Assembly: GCA_024695475.1 (NCBI GenBank)
Contig: JAILIC010000109.1
Location: 1 to 63,795, forward strand
Source: Treponema sp.
Lineage (GTDB): Bacteria > Spirochaetota > Spirochaetia > Treponematales > Treponemataceae
DNA length: 63,795 bases
Direction: 5' to 3'
Under the pieces are notes generated by a model. It was not told the DNA's origin, searched no databases, and saw nothing but the letters and a program-made list of their open reading frames with translations. The position numbers were made by a program, and so were the translations under genes. Shown here in pieces: positions 1-9,048 of this stretch. Numbering within the stretch: the stretch's first letter is position 1; the number at the start of each line of letters is the position of its first letter.

Positions 1-328
1 GTATATGTACAGGGGAACCGTAAACGGAATATTTGCAGAGCAGCTGGACAGGCAGGTCAGGAAGGCAAAGACTAATTCAGAATACAGGAGGAGTTACATG
101 AACATGTCGATATTGCTGGAAGATGCACGTGACGAAGGTAAGGATATAGGCAGGACTGAAGGTATTGCAATTGGCAAAAAACAAGAACAGGCTATAGCAC
201 AGGAACGTGAAGCAAAAACAATGAAACTCTTTCAAATGTTGATAAAAGAAAAACGCAGTGCCGATTTAGACAGGGCAATAGCAGACAAAGACTACCTGCA
301 GTCGCTGTTGGACAAAATGGATATATAA
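1..328 (+). CDS. Rpn/PD-(D/E)XK nuclease-family transposase, C-terminal fragment
   Basis: The reading frame is open to the left edge, so only the last ~108 residues are present. They show the C-terminal tail usual in Rpn (recombination-promoting nuclease / 'PD-(D/E)XK nuclease family transposase') proteins: a helical segment with an 'SYMNMSILLEDARDEGK' style stretch, then a low-complexity G/K/E-rich coiled region (GRTEGIAIGKK) and a short charged end. The nuclease domain itself lies outside the window. These genes are abundant in treponemes and often multi-copy. The neighbour is a broken tyrosine recombinase, which fits a mobile or decaying edge. The family call rests on the tail pattern only. 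Confidence 0.6.
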   Translation, partial: YMYRGTVNGIFAEQLDRQVRKAKTNSEYRRSYMNMSILLEDARDEGKDIGRTEGIAIGKKQEQAIAQEREAKTMKLFQMLIKEKRSADLDRAIADKDYLQSLLDKMDI

Positions 329-348
329 GCCATTTGTAAACTTTTTTA

Positions 349-388
349 TAGATACGCTATCTCCATTGCCTCGAATATAGCGTATCTA
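349..388. repeat. Perfect 12-bp inverted repeat downstream of the integrase
   Basis: Arms TAGATACGCTAT (349-360) and ATAGCGTATCTA (377-388) are exact reverse complements around a 16-nt loop. No T-run follows on either strand, so it is not a standard intrinsic terminator. It sits between the nuclease fragment and the 3' end of the recombinase gene, where an attachment or crossover site would be plausible. Confidence 0.6.
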
Positions 389-433
389 AACCTTAAAATA
401 CGTGTCACATACCACCCTAACTGCGACAACCCA

Positions 434-1544
434 TTACCGCAGATGCTGCAAAAGCTCTCCCAGCTGGCAATAGATTCCATAGAGTTGTTCCACCACATCT
501 GGTGATACCACAATGCTACGTTTTGGCACACAGTCTTTCATGCAATCAGTCACAGTGTCACCCACCTCAAGTTGCACAGCACTACTTTTTGGCCACAGCC
601 CCGAAAGTGCGATCTGTGATACAGCCTGCATATACATATCATTACTAAAATGCTTACTGTAATGCTCAACCATCTGCGGGCTATGTCCCATCAAATACGA
701 AATACTTGTAAAGCTTAAGTTGGTTTTATTGCTCAAATAGGTATCCATGCAATGCCTGAGGCTATGAAAGGTACGCACCGACAGGGGTTCCCCTTTTTAT
801 AAATGAAGGAAACACATAACACTCGCCACTGTAAGTCAAAGACTCCGGCAGCGTTGCCAGATACTCCCGCAGTGCGCGATACAACTGAGCAAAAATAGGG
901 AACCTTCTGCGACTACCGTTTTTAGTACATTTAAGTCCATCAATACTGTTGTACGCATGATGTATCTGTATATACTCAGCATGGATATCCTGTATCCTAA
1001 GAGCCCTCAGTTCCCCACATCTCATCCCCGTATAACGAGCAACAAGAAACATCATATACGCCCGCTCATTATGCCAGTCCGAAGCCGTAAGAGCATCCAG
1101 TTCCTCAATCGTAAAAATATCACGAGGGGCAACCATACCGTCATAGTAATACTCTCGCTCCCCTTGTCGCTGTACCCTGCATGCAAGCTTCCAAGCACCG
1201 GCATGGGTATTTAGCTTATGTTTAAGTGCATAAAACAAGGGTTGAGATACTGCAGTCCGTATAATACGTATGCTCCCACGTGATAAAAAATGATTCTTTT
1301 GGTAGCGTATTCCTTGTTGTTCTGCCTGGGAATACTGGGCAGTTTGTCTTCGGGATAAATACATAATAAAGCCCGTTATATGTTTTGGTGTAATTTCTTC
1401 TATATAAATACTCTTAAAATATGGAACTGCATAAAGCTCTATACATTTAATCTTATCTCTACGATATGCCAGTGTTGTTTGAGAATATGCAAGATTATCT
1501 TGCCAAAAGCGGATACAAAAGTCAGTAAATAATTCTTTTTGCAT
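434..1544 (-). pseudogene. Tyrosine recombinase/integrase, frameshifted
   Basis: Two overlapping frames together make one phage-type integrase of about 370 residues. The first part (start at 1544, behind a GGGGGA ribosome site) has an N-terminal SAM-like DNA-binding region and the first catalytic arginine in TGMRCGEL. It then runs into a stop at 762-764. The second part, in the +1 frame from about 778, carries the HSLRH box, the GHS histidine and the nucleophile tyrosine in EHYSKHF. All catalytic residues are thus present but split. The shift lies near an A5-G4 then C4 run around 785-800, typical of an indel in a homopolymer. Decayed gene, sequencing error or phase-variable run cannot be told apart here. 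Nothing else in the window depends on it. Confidence 0.8.
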
Positions 1545-1643
1545 GATGATTCCCCCTATATAAGACTTTAGAAAAGGAATATCGTGCACTTCTATCCTGT
1601 AGCAAAAAAGAAGACTGTCACAAATACAAAGACTACCAGCAGG

Positions 1644-3041
1644 CTACAGTTGTACCCTAAATACAAAAGGTACTTCTATTTCGATAGTTGCTCCAGACAA
1701 GTCAGCATTATTGATACTCTTGGTATAGATGGCTCCAAAACTCATCGTTGCATACCAAGTAACGGCAAACTTTATGGACGGGCAGACTTTGATTTGATTT
1801 TCGCCACGATCTTTTTTGTCATTATTATCCAAATCGTTAAGCAGCAAGGCAGCATCACACTTTAGAGTAACATACTCCCAGGCACTGTCAGAGATGCCTA
1901 CCACAAAGTAGGCGCTACTCTGTTCATCCTTTGTATTATCCCACAAAGAGTCTACAACGCTTGGGGTAAGCGACGTATAGTTTGCCATAAGCACAAAGCG
2001 ATACGCATTACCATAACGTAAACCCAGCCGCAAATCTAATGCTATCCCAGAAAAAGGCACTGCACAAGCAGAACCTGCAGGATTATATGTTGTATTAGTT
2101 GTAGATACCAGCCGGTCACTATCCTGCTGTACATACGTCCCACCCAATGTAAGTACATGCCTGCCTAAAAAAGTAGGAGTAAAAAAGACTGACCCCTGAT
2201 ACTGATCTTTTACAGGATTTTTAAATAGAACATCTATAGTACAACTGCCAGGTATGCGTATGGCGGTTTCTGCATGAAGTCCACAATGGACTACAAAATT
2301 ATCTCCACTTGCGGTATCGCCACCATAGGTACTCGTCCCATCCTGCATCTCAACTGCTGCTACACGAAACAAAAATGGATCTGTATCAAACTGCAAAGCG
2401 AGATTAAAAATTCCTCCTGCAAACGTATTTGAAGCATTTCCAAATACTGGATACTTCCAAGAGCGATAGCTAAAGTTAAAGCCATAATAGTCAAGCCGCT
2501 GGCCACCATTCATTGCAATATTTTTATTGATGCCAGTTTTTGCATAATCATCGCTACCGGTAAGGCTTATCTCCGTCGATGCCCAGTTTGCAAGTGGTAC
2601 ATTTGACTGCGAAAACTTACCAGCGGTTAGCGTCCAATAAGAACCTATCTTAGTCCAGCCATAATAGTTATCGATTGATAGGACGTCATTTATTACAGAA
2701 GAGGCAGTTGTTGCATCACTGACTGTGCCAGATGTAGCAGTTTCAGTCACTCCGGTATCGGTAGTGGTGGCAGCATCAGTAGTAGACTCTGGTATACATA
2801 CATTACAATCAAGCACTACACCTGCCCACTTATACGCCAAAGAAAAGAAAAGTTCGTCTTCACTCTCTCCATAGCCCCGTTGGTTCATATATTCTCTGGT
2901 AGTCGATCCGTTCTTTGTTTCTTGTTTATAAAAATCCATGCGGGTGCGATACCGCAACTTTATGGTCAGCGCAGGATCAACAGCATACGAGAGAGCAATA
3001 GCTATAACAAAGTACCAGATAATTGAGGCAAGACGCTTCAC
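1644..3041 (-). CDS. Outer-membrane beta-barrel-like protein with Thr-rich insert
   Basis: Protein of 465 residues with a signal peptide (KRLASIIWYFVIAIALSYA) followed by alternating polar/aromatic segments typical of beta strands, ending in a C-terminal hydrophobic strand (EIEVPFVFRVQL). Around residues 85-115 there is a low-complexity Thr/Ala/Ser stretch (TTDAATTTDTGVTETATSG), likely an exposed loop. The start is GTG at 3041-3039, preceded by GGAG, rather than ATG. I do not recognise a named family; porin-like or major outer-membrane protein of spirochaetes is the best description. It is divergent from dnaX. Confidence 0.6.
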   Translation of the reverse strand: MKRLASIIWYFVIAIALSYAVDPALTIKLRYRTRMDFYKQETKNGSTTREYMNQRGYGESEDELFFSLAYKWAGVVLDCNVCIPESTTDAATTTDTGVTETATSGTVSDATTASSVINDVLSIDNYYGWTKIGSYWTLTAGKFSQSNVPLANWASTEISLTGSDDYAKTGINKNIAMNGGQRLDYYGFNFSYRSWKYPVFGNASNTFAGGIFNLALQFDTDPFLFRVAAVEMQDGTSTYGGDTASGDNFVVHCGLHAETAIRIPGSCTIDVLFKNPVKDQYQGSVFFTPTFLGRHVLTLGGTYVQQDSDRLVSTTNTTYNPAGSACAVPFSGIALDLRLGLRYGNAYRFVLMANYTSLTPSVVDSLWDNTKDEQSSAYFVVGISDSAWEYVTLKCDAALLLNDLDNNDKKDRGENQIKVCPSIKFAVTWYATMSFGAIYTKSINNADLSGATIEIEVPFVFRVQL

Positions 3042-3160
3042 GGCAACTCCAACTTTTTAATACTTTTTGATATTTTCTACTATATTATATACTGTTTTTT
3101 AGTTCTTTTCGCAATAAACCTATGCCCATACAAGCGACTATTACAAGCAACAAATACACA

Positions 3161-3189
3161 TTGCGAATTGTCGTTTTTTTTAGTATGCT
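3161..3189 (+). promoter_or_regulatory. dnaX promoter, likely leaderless mRNA
   Basis: TTGCGA (3161-3166), 17-nt spacer, TATGCT (3184-3189). The start ATG follows after only 6 nt and there is no Shine-Dalgarno sequence, so transcription would begin at or next to the start codon. Confidence 0.5.
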
Positions 3190-3195
3190 AGTATT

Positions 3196-5094
3196 ATGTC
3201 TTATGAAGTAACGGCTACCAGACGGCGGCCTCAACGATTTGAAGATCTCGTTGGTCAGGAATTTGTTGCCGCCACACTTAAAAACTCGCTCCATGCCGAT
3301 AAAATAGCTCATGCATATCTTTTTGCCGGTCCTCGAGGCTGCGGCAAAACCTCTACCGCCCGTATTTTGGCAAAAGCACTTAATTGTAAAAACGGACCTA
3401 CCGATGAGCCCTGCGGAACCTGTACTTCCTGTCAGGAAATTACCAAAGGTGCCAGCATGGATGTTATCGAAATAGATGGTGCATCAAATACCAGTGTTAA
3501 CGATGTACGCCAGATTAAGGACGAAGTACTCTTTCCACCTCAGTCAGGCAAGTACAAAATATATATCATCGATGAAGTCCACATGCTCTCAAACAGCGCA
3601 TTTAATGCCCTGCTCAAGACAATTGAGGAGCCGCCGCCATACGTTGTTTTTATTTTTGCAACGACAGAGCTTCAAAAGGTACCTGCAACCATCAAAAGTC
3701 GCTGTCAGCAGTTTAATTTTAGGCTTGTGTCTATCGACCAAGTTAAAAACTTGCTTGCAGATGCTGCTAAAGAAATCAACATACAGGCTGACGACGAAGC
3801 ATTATTTTGGATTGCACGAGAATCAACCGGTTCTATCCGTGATGCATACACACTCTTTGATCAGGTGGCGGCTTTCAGTGGAGATCACATCACCTATGAT
3901 AAAATTCGCAATAAATTAGGACTGGTTGGTATCGATCGTCTTAACGAGTTATTTTTATTATGTGTCCAAGGACAGGCTCAACAAGCATTGAACAAACTTG
4001 ACGAATACTTGCAACTTGGTATTTCAATCGAGCAACTTATATCCAACACGACAGATTATCTGCGCAGCTTGCTTTTAATTAAAAATGGCATTGTAAAAGA
4101 GTCGTTATTAGGACAATCTGCAGACCGCTATAATAAAACAGTTGTAGATGCATGGACATCCATTCAAATTGAGCGTGGTCTCTCATTATTTTTACAGCTC
4201 TACCGTGACATACGCTATTCTGTCTCGCCACGCTATGAGTTAGAGCTGGCATTTAGCCGATTGTGCTGGTTGTCTCAATATGTCTCACCGGCAGAGGTAA
4301 AGCACGCTATTGATGCAGCCCACGCACTTTTGGGAGGACAAACTCCACAGACACAACCTGCACCACAAGCAATTGCGCAACAGCCAGTACAAACCGTACA
4401 AACAACACAGCAGGCACAGAGTCAGCCACTCCAACAGGGACAACAAAGCCAACAGCCAGCACAAACAAATCAGATGCCAGCTGGAATGCCGATGTTTTCC
4501 GCATTAAAAAATGCAATACAGCAACAGCCTGTACAGCAAACGCCCCAAGCTCCGGCAGCACCGGTCATGGTGACACCTCCCTCAGCAGGAGTGCCACCAA
4601 TCACAGACAGTGATGACGATATTCCCGATGTAGAAGCCGACGAGGGACAACCTGAGGAAGAAGAAAGCGACGGATCCGACTACGCTTCATACGCACCGGA
4701 CACCTCCCCTTTTCCTGATGGCGGGGCTGAACCGCCGGAACAAACAGCAGAAATTCCTCAGTCAGATGATTTAAAAGCACTGAGAGGTAAAGTAATTGCA
4801 TCTCTTTCTGTCAATGATCCTTTGACCGCATCGTCACTCATGCAGACCGGTGAATGGACTCAAAACGGAAATACAATACAGGCAACGGTACCTACCGAAT
4901 TTTTACAGCAGCAGCTTACCAAGCAGCTCGATGTCATTACAAAGTATGTACAAAACATGGCTAATGCACCTTACACGATTGTTATTACAGTAGAACATGC
5001 TGTACAGACACAATCTGAACCAGTGGAATTACCACCTCAAGTACAAATGCTCTGTCAGGCCTTTAGAGGCACCGTCGTCACAAATAAGAAATAG
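3196..5094 (+). CDS. dnaX: DNA polymerase III subunit gamma/tau
   Basis: Clamp-loader ATPase of 632 residues. The N terminus (MSYEVTATRRRPQRFEDLVGQ) matches the conserved DnaX start. Walker A is GPRGCGKT (45-52), zinc ligands are C64, C73, C76 and C79, the DEVH Walker B box is at 126-129 and the arginine-finger SRC box at 168-170. After the three AAA+ clamp-loader domains (to ~370) comes a Gln/Pro/Thr-rich linker, an acidic stretch and a C-terminal tau-like domain. It leads dnaX-ybaB-recR, a common bacterial order. I did not find an A-AAA-AAG type slippery site with a hairpin, so a programmed gamma frameshift is not supported. Confidence 0.97.
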   Translation: MSYEVTATRRRPQRFEDLVGQEFVAATLKNSLHADKIAHAYLFAGPRGCGKTSTARILAKALNCKNGPTDEPCGTCTSCQEITKGASMDVIEIDGASNTSVNDVRQIKDEVLFPPQSGKYKIYIIDEVHMLSNSAFNALLKTIEEPPPYVVFIFATTELQKVPATIKSRCQQFNFRLVSIDQVKNLLADAAKEINIQADDEALFWIARESTGSIRDAYTLFDQVAAFSGDHITYDKIRNKLGLVGIDRLNELFLLCVQGQAQQALNKLDEYLQLGISIEQLISNTTDYLRSLLLIKNGIVKESLLGQSADRYNKTVVDAWTSIQIERGLSLFLQLYRDIRYSVSPRYELELAFSRLCWLSQYVSPAEVKHAIDAAHALLGGQTPQTQPAPQAIAQQPVQTVQTTQQAQSQPLQQGQQSQQPAQTNQMPAGMPMFSALKNAIQQQPVQQTPQAPAAPVMVTPPSAGVPPITDSDDDIPDVEADEGQPEEEESDGSDYASYAPDTSPFPDGGAEPPEQTAEIPQSDDLKALRGKVIASLSVNDPLTASSLMQTGEWTQNGNTIQATVPTEFLQQQLTKQLDVITKYVQNMANAPYTIVITVEHAVQTQSEPVELPPQVQMLCQAFRGTVVTNKK

Positions 5095-5103
5095 GAGTTA
5101 TAT

Positions 5104-5427
5104 ATGGATTTTGGTAATTTAGGTAATCTGGGTAGTCTGTTGGCAAATGCAAAAAACATTCAAAAACAGGTCGAAGAAATGAAGAGTGCCATAGAAAAAC
5201 TGACTGCAACAGGTTCCTCTGGTGGCGGTTTAGTCAAAGTTACAATAAACGGCTCTTTTGCCATGACTGATATTCATATTGATCCCATCTGTATTGATCC
5301 ACGGGACCCTATCATGCTCCAGGATTTGATCAAGGCAGCACACTTTAATGCCTTTGAAAAATTACAGGAGCAAATCAAATCACAATACGGTAGCTCTTTG
5401 TCACAGTTTCAGTCATTGTTGGGATAA
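5104..5427 (+). CDS. ybaB: YbaB/EbfC nucleoid-associated protein
   Basis: Small DNA-binding protein of 107 residues that forms tweezer-like dimers. It has a Gly/Asn/Leu-rich N terminus (FGNLGNLGSLLANAKNIQKQ), a helix with VEEMKSAIEKL, then the conserved GLVKVTINGSF and DPRDPIMLQDLIKAAHFNA segments of the family. It lies 9 nt after dnaX, behind GGAGTT, and 7 nt before recR. This dnaX-ybaB-recR cluster is the classic arrangement. Confidence 0.95.
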   Translation: MDFGNLGNLGSLLANAKNIQKQVEEMKSAIEKLTATGSSGGGLVKVTINGSFAMTDIHIDPICIDPRDPIMLQDLIKAAHFNAFEKLQEQIKSQYGSSLSQFQSLLG

Positions 5428-5434
5428 GTAAAAC

Positions 5435-6025
5435 ATGAATGCACTTGATCAGCTTACAGAGTCTTTTTCCCGCTTACCAGGCATCGGTAAAAAAAGCGCC
5501 GGGAGAATCACTAACTTTATTCTAAAAGCAGACCGTACCTATGTACAGCAGTTTGCCCAACAGCTCGCTACCTTGCAAGACAAAATCAAAGCCTGCTCGA
5601 TCTGTGGCTCTTGGACAGAGCAGGATCCCTGCCCCATTTGTTCTAACCCCAGTCGCGACAGAAGCCTTTTGTGTGTTGTCGAGCAGCCGCAAGATGTACA
5701 GACTATCGAGTCTGCCCATGAGTATTCAGGATTATTTCATGTATTAGGTGGTGTCATTGCACCACTTGATGGTATTGGACCAGACCAACTGCGTATTGCA
5801 TCGCTGTTAAGTCGTGTGCAGGAAGGCGAAATTACCGAAGTGATTCTTGCTACTAATCCTACAGTTGAGGGGGATACGACCGCTCTATACATACAGCGGG
5901 TTTTATCACAGTATCCGTCAGTTAAGGTGACACGCCTTGCAAGCGGACTCCCAGTCGGGGGCGACTTGGAATATGCAGACAAATTGACCTTAGCACGAAG
6001 TTTTAGGGGACGAGCATCTTTTTAG
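5435..6025 (+). CDS. recR: Recombination mediator RecR
   Basis: Component of the RecFOR pathway, loading RecA at gaps, of 196 residues (normal length). It has the helix-hairpin-helix LPGIGKKSAGR (14-24), a Cys4 zinc finger (C54, C57, C66, C69) and a Toprim domain from VVEQPQDV to PVGGDLEYAD. It ends the dnaX operon; a hairpin downstream belongs to the convergent flaB. Confidence 0.97.
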   Translation: MNALDQLTESFSRLPGIGKKSAGRITNFILKADRTYVQQFAQQLATLQDKIKACSICGSWTEQDPCPICSNPSRDRSLLCVVEQPQDVQTIESAHEYSGLFHVLGGVIAPLDGIGPDQLRIASLLSRVQEGEITEVILATNPTVEGDTTALYIQRVLSQYPSVKVTRLASGLPVGGDLEYADKLTLARSFRGRASF

Positions 6026-6051
6026 TGTACCAGTTCACACTTCCTATAACG

Positions 6052-6082
6052 AAAAAAGGCTGTTGCACTAAGCAACAGCCTT
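6052..6082 (-). terminator. flaB intrinsic terminator
   Basis: Stem AAGGCTGTTGC (6056-6066) pairs with GCAACAGCCTT (6072-6082). On the minus strand it is followed by a run of six T (6057-6052). It lies between the convergent recR and flaB ends. Confidence 0.85.
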
Positions 6083-6145
6083 CTCAAATGGTAGGAGTCA
6101 AGGCTTTTAGCATAAGCGACCTTGACTCGATATAGTATCAAGCTA

Positions 6146-7006
6146 CTAGCGGAGCAAGCTCAGGACGTTCTGAGAAGCCTGATTTGCCTGTGCCAACATT
6201 GCGGTACCAGCCTGAGACAGAACCTGATCTTTTGTAAACTCGACCATAGCTGCTGCCATGTCTGTATCGCGGATGCGGCTTTCTGAAGCCTGCAAGTTTT
6301 CTGCACCAATGTCCAAACCAACAACAGTTTTTTCAAGTCTGTTCTGGTAAGCACCAAGATCAGCACGCTGTTTGTTGATCTTCTTCAAAGCTTCGTCTAA
6401 TGTACCAATAGCGCGGTTTGCATCATCAGGTGTTTCAAGAGACATGATAGACTCATCACCAATTTTGCGCATACCAAGAGCTGTAGCACTCATAGTACCA
6501 ATAAATACCTGCATACGCTGATCCATGTTTGCACCAATATGGAACCACATAGAAGCGGTTACGCTGTTTTCGCCAGTTGGTTCTGCAAAACGACCAGTAA
6601 GCATGTTCATACCGTTGAACTGAGCACATGAAGCAATGCGATCTACTTCAGCAATCAAAGAAGAAACTTCAACTTGGATCTGCATACGATCTTCGTCTGA
6701 GTAGATACCGTTTGATGACTGAATAGCCAATTCGCGAATACGCTGTACGATATCAGTTGTTTCCTGAAGATAACCCTCAGTAGTCTGAATAAAAGAAATA
6801 CCGTTTTGTGCGTTTTCTGAAGCCTTATTCAAGCCACGAATCTGTGCACGCATTTTTTCTGAAACTGCAAGACCTGATGCATCATCACCTGCACGATTAA
6901 TTTTTTCGCCAGAAGACAGCTTCTGCATAATTTTCTGATTGGCAAGCTCTGTCATTCCCTGAGAACGCTGTGCAAACATAGCACTCATGTTGTGATTGAT
7001 AACCAT
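6146..7006 (-). CDS. flaB: Periplasmic flagellar filament core protein FlaB
   Basis: Flagellin of 286 residues, the usual length of spirochaete FlaB. The N-terminal D0/D1 region starts [14 protein letters not shown] and has the conserved [22 protein letters not shown] box. The C-terminal D1/D0 part ends with the coiled-coil NVLSLLR motif. There is no variable surface domain, as expected for a filament that lies in the periplasm. Ribosome site AAGGAGATG precedes the ATG. A sigma-28-like promoter and a leader hairpin lie upstream. Confidence 0.95.
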   Translation of the reverse strand: MVINHNMSAMFAQRSQGMTELANQKIMQKLSSGEKINRAGDDASGLAVSEKMRAQIRGLNKASENAQNGISFIQTTEGYLQETTDIVQRIRELAIQSSNGIYSDEDRMQIQVEVSSLIAEVDRIASCAQFNGMNMLTGRFAEPTGENSVTASMWFHIGANMDQRMQVFIGTMSATALGMRKIGDESIMSLETPDDANRAIGTLDEALKKINKQRADLGAYQNRLEKTVVGLDIGAENLQASESRIRDTDMAAAMVEFTKDQVLSQAGTAMLAQANQASQNVLSLLR

Positions 7007-7074
7007 AAAACATCTCCTTCAAAGATTTGGTTTTGTCTGTAACAAACCTCATCAGGCTTGTCAGCACTCGGTTG

Positions 7075-7098
7075 AAAAAACCTCTTCACCGGAGGTTT
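7075..7098 (-). terminator. Terminator-like hairpin in the flaB leader
   Basis: Arms AAACCTC (7078-7084) and GAGGTTT (7092-7098) enclose a 7-nt loop, with further T residues on the minus strand after the stem. It follows the zinc-ribbon gene, so it may end that transcript. It also lies downstream of the sigma-28-like flaB promoter and so inside the flaB leader. Confidence 0.6.
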
Positions 7099-7116
7099 AC
7101 CCACCCTACAATTTAA

Positions 7117-7143
7117 TCATCGGAGATTGATAAAAAAGGTTAA
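7117..7143 (-). promoter_or_regulatory. Sigma-28-like flaB promoter
   Basis: Minus strand: TTAA (7143-7140), 15-nt spacer, TCCGATGA (7124-7117). This is close to the FliA consensus TAAA-N15-GCCGATAA. It places the flaB start about 100 nt upstream of its ATG. Confidence 0.55.
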
Positions 7144-7152
7144 GCACTTTTT

Positions 7153-7560
7153 TTATTTATTTTTATTTTTTTTATAACACTCGGTACAACCAGTTACCAT
7201 AACATGCTTTTTGCCTTCGGTACGGTTAAAGAGCCGGGCATTCAGATAGCCCTTCATTGGTACACTTTGTCCACAAACCGGGCAGGTCCGTTTTATCCCC
7301 GGCTTACAGATCGGATAGCAATACGGACAACCCACTATCGTACACCGCTGATCATGATCAGTCATTGGACCATACACCCGTGTATAAATATTTTCACCTG
7401 CGGCAAGTGCACTACCACACATTGGACAATGGGAGGCCCCTTTAGCAGGAGCTTTTTGAGAAGTGGCTCCTTTTTGATTTTTTTTATACCAGAGGGAATA
7501 TACGGATAAAGCAAACGCTATAAGAATTACCGCCCCACCCATTGCTACATATTCAAGCAT
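7153..7560 (-). CDS. Membrane-anchored double zinc-ribbon protein, unknown function
   Basis: 135 residues: one N-terminal transmembrane helix (GGAVILIAFALSVYSLWY, about residues 8-25), a short basic linker, then two zinc-ribbon-like Cys sets. One is CPMCG, with a later CPYCYPIC; the second is CPVCG, with TGCTECY near the C terminus. The soluble part would face the cytoplasm. I recognise no named family. It is divergent from purD. Confidence 0.6.
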   Translation of the reverse strand: MLEYVAMGGAVILIAFALSVYSLWYKKNQKGATSQKAPAKGASHCPMCGSALAAGENIYTRVYGPMTDHDQRCTIVGCPYCYPICKPGIKRTCPVCGQSVPMKGYLNARLFNRTEGKKHVMVTGCTECYKKNKNK

Positions 7561-7584
7561 ATAATCTCATTGTACACATACAGA

Positions 7585-7613
7585 TTGAAAAAACAAGAGC
7601 TTTCCTCTATCAT
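7585..7613 (+). promoter_or_regulatory. purD promoter, likely leaderless mRNA
   Basis: TTGAAA (7585-7590), 17-nt spacer, TATCAT (7608-7613), then 7 nt to the purD ATG at 7621. No Shine-Dalgarno sequence lies before the ATG. Confidence 0.6.
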
Positions 7614-7620
7614 TACGGTT

Positions 7621-8931
7621 ATGAATATACTAGTTGTCGGTTCGGGCGGCCGTGAGCACACTATTAGCTGGAAACTTGCCCAAAGTCCTCTCATTGAAAA
7701 AGTTGTTTGCGTCCCCGGTAATGGCGGAACTGCAAAAGAACCAAAATGTAAAAATATTGTTCCTGATGCTTCTTTAGATTCCTATATCACAATAGCAAAA
7801 AATGAACAGTGTGACCTTGCCGTCATCGGTCCAGAAGATCCCCTTGCAGAGGGACTTGCCGATGTATTTTGGAATGCAGGGATTCCTTGTGTCGGGCCTA
7901 AAAAAGCCGGCGCACAGCTAGAAGCCAGCAAAGACTTGGCAAAGCAGTTTATGCAAAAATACGGTGTTGCCTGTCCGCAGAGCAAGACCTTTACTGATAA
8001 AAACGCAGCCGATGCATACATTGACCAGCACGGAGCACCCATTGTCATCAAGGCAGACGGTCTTGCCGCAGGTAAAGGCGTTGTTGTTGCCGCAACTGTA
8101 GCTGAAGCACACGCAGCAGTTACTGACATCATGGAAAGTGGTCGAGTCGGTGACGCAGGTAAAAAACTTGTTATCGAAGATTATCTTGAAGGAGACGAAA
8201 TTTCTGTTTTGGCAGCGGTTTCTGTTACTCCAGAGTATGCAAAACAAGGTAAAGCTACCATTGTTCCTTTTCTCCCAGCCCGTGATCATAAACGTTTGAT
8301 GGATGGTGCAAAAGGTCCTAATACTGGTGGTATGGGAGCAATTTCGCCACTCAGTGACGTTACTCCTGCCATCATGGAGCAATTTACGACTGATATTCTC
8401 CAGCCGACGCTCAAGGGTCTTATTGCAGAACAATATGATTATCGCGGTTTTATCTTCTTTGGTGTCATGCTTACAAAATCTGGTCCCAAATTGTTGGAAT
8501 ACAATGTCCGTCTCGGGGATCCAGAAACACAGGCTGTTCTTCCATTGATGGATTTTGACCTGGTCACATTATGCAAGGCCATTATCGATGGCACGCTTAC
8601 CGACTTTACCTGTACTTGGAAAAAAGGTTTTCAAGTAGCACCTGTTGCAGTCAGTGGCGGTTATCCAGGAGCCTATGCAAAAGGTAAACCTATTACCGTC
8701 AACAACGCTGAATGGAATGCTGATACACACCTCTTTATTGCAGGTGCCGTAGAAAAAGATAATACGTTGGTTACCAGCGGTGGCCGAGTCCTCGCATGCA
8801 GTGCCTATGGTGACACCTTTGAACAGGCATGGAGCAATGCGTACAAAGCACTGGAGACAATCAGCTTTGACGGTATGTTCTACCGCAAAGACATTGGATT
8901 GCCTGGAGCTGCAACAAGTCCATCCCTGTAA
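7621..8931 (+). CDS. purD: Phosphoribosylamine-glycine ligase (GARS)
   Basis: ATP-grasp enzyme of 436 residues joining glycine to phosphoribosylamine in purine synthesis. The start at 7621 gives the conserved MNILVVGSGGREH N terminus; an upstream in-frame ATG at 7570 would add 17 unconserved residues across the promoter. ATP-grasp features are KADGLAAGKGVVVA, GDEISVLAAV, the HKR and GPNTGGMGAISP segments, and the metal-binding NVRLGDPETQ. The gene stands alone, with no other pur genes near it. Confidence 0.95.
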   Translation: MNILVVGSGGREHTISWKLAQSPLIEKVVCVPGNGGTAKEPKCKNIVPDASLDSYITIAKNEQCDLAVIGPEDPLAEGLADVFWNAGIPCVGPKKAGAQLEASKDLAKQFMQKYGVACPQSKTFTDKNAADAYIDQHGAPIVIKADGLAAGKGVVVAATVAEAHAAVTDIMESGRVGDAGKKLVIEDYLEGDEISVLAAVSVTPEYAKQGKATIVPFLPARDHKRLMDGAKGPNTGGMGAISPLSDVTPAIMEQFTTDILQPTLKGLIAEQYDYRGFIFFGVMLTKSGPKLLEYNVRLGDPETQAVLPLMDFDLVTLCKAIIDGTLTDFTCTWKKGFQVAPVAVSGGYPGAYAKGKPITVNNAEWNADTHLFIAGAVEKDNTLVTSGGRVLACSAYGDTFEQAWSNAYKALETISFDGMFYRKDIGLPGAATSPSL

Positions 8932-8945
8932 ATACCTAAAAAGCT

Positions 8946-8983
8946 AAAAAAAGAGCCCACTTGCTGACTCAAACAAGTGGGCT
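8946..8983 (-). terminator. Terminator of the ammonium transporter gene
   Basis: Stem AGCCCACTTG (8954-8963) pairs with CAAGTGGGCT (8974-8983). On the minus strand it is followed by seven T after one base. A second, weaker inverted repeat (CTTGCCGTT 8994-9002 with AACGGCAAG 9022-9030) lies between it and the stop codon. Confidence 0.8.
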
Positions 8984-9048
8984 ACAAAGTGTCCTTGCCG
9001 TTTTTATCAGGGGTGTAATATAACGGCAAGTCCAAATATGATCATCTA

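Noticed and set aside
1584..1865. Plus-strand ORF of 93 codons
   Set aside because: It lies antisense to the 3' end of the outer-membrane protein gene and has no family match or ribosome site.
4200..4700. Programmed frameshift in dnaX for a gamma subunit
   Set aside because: I saw no A-AAA-AAG slippery site with an upstream Shine-Dalgarno and downstream hairpin at the expected place.
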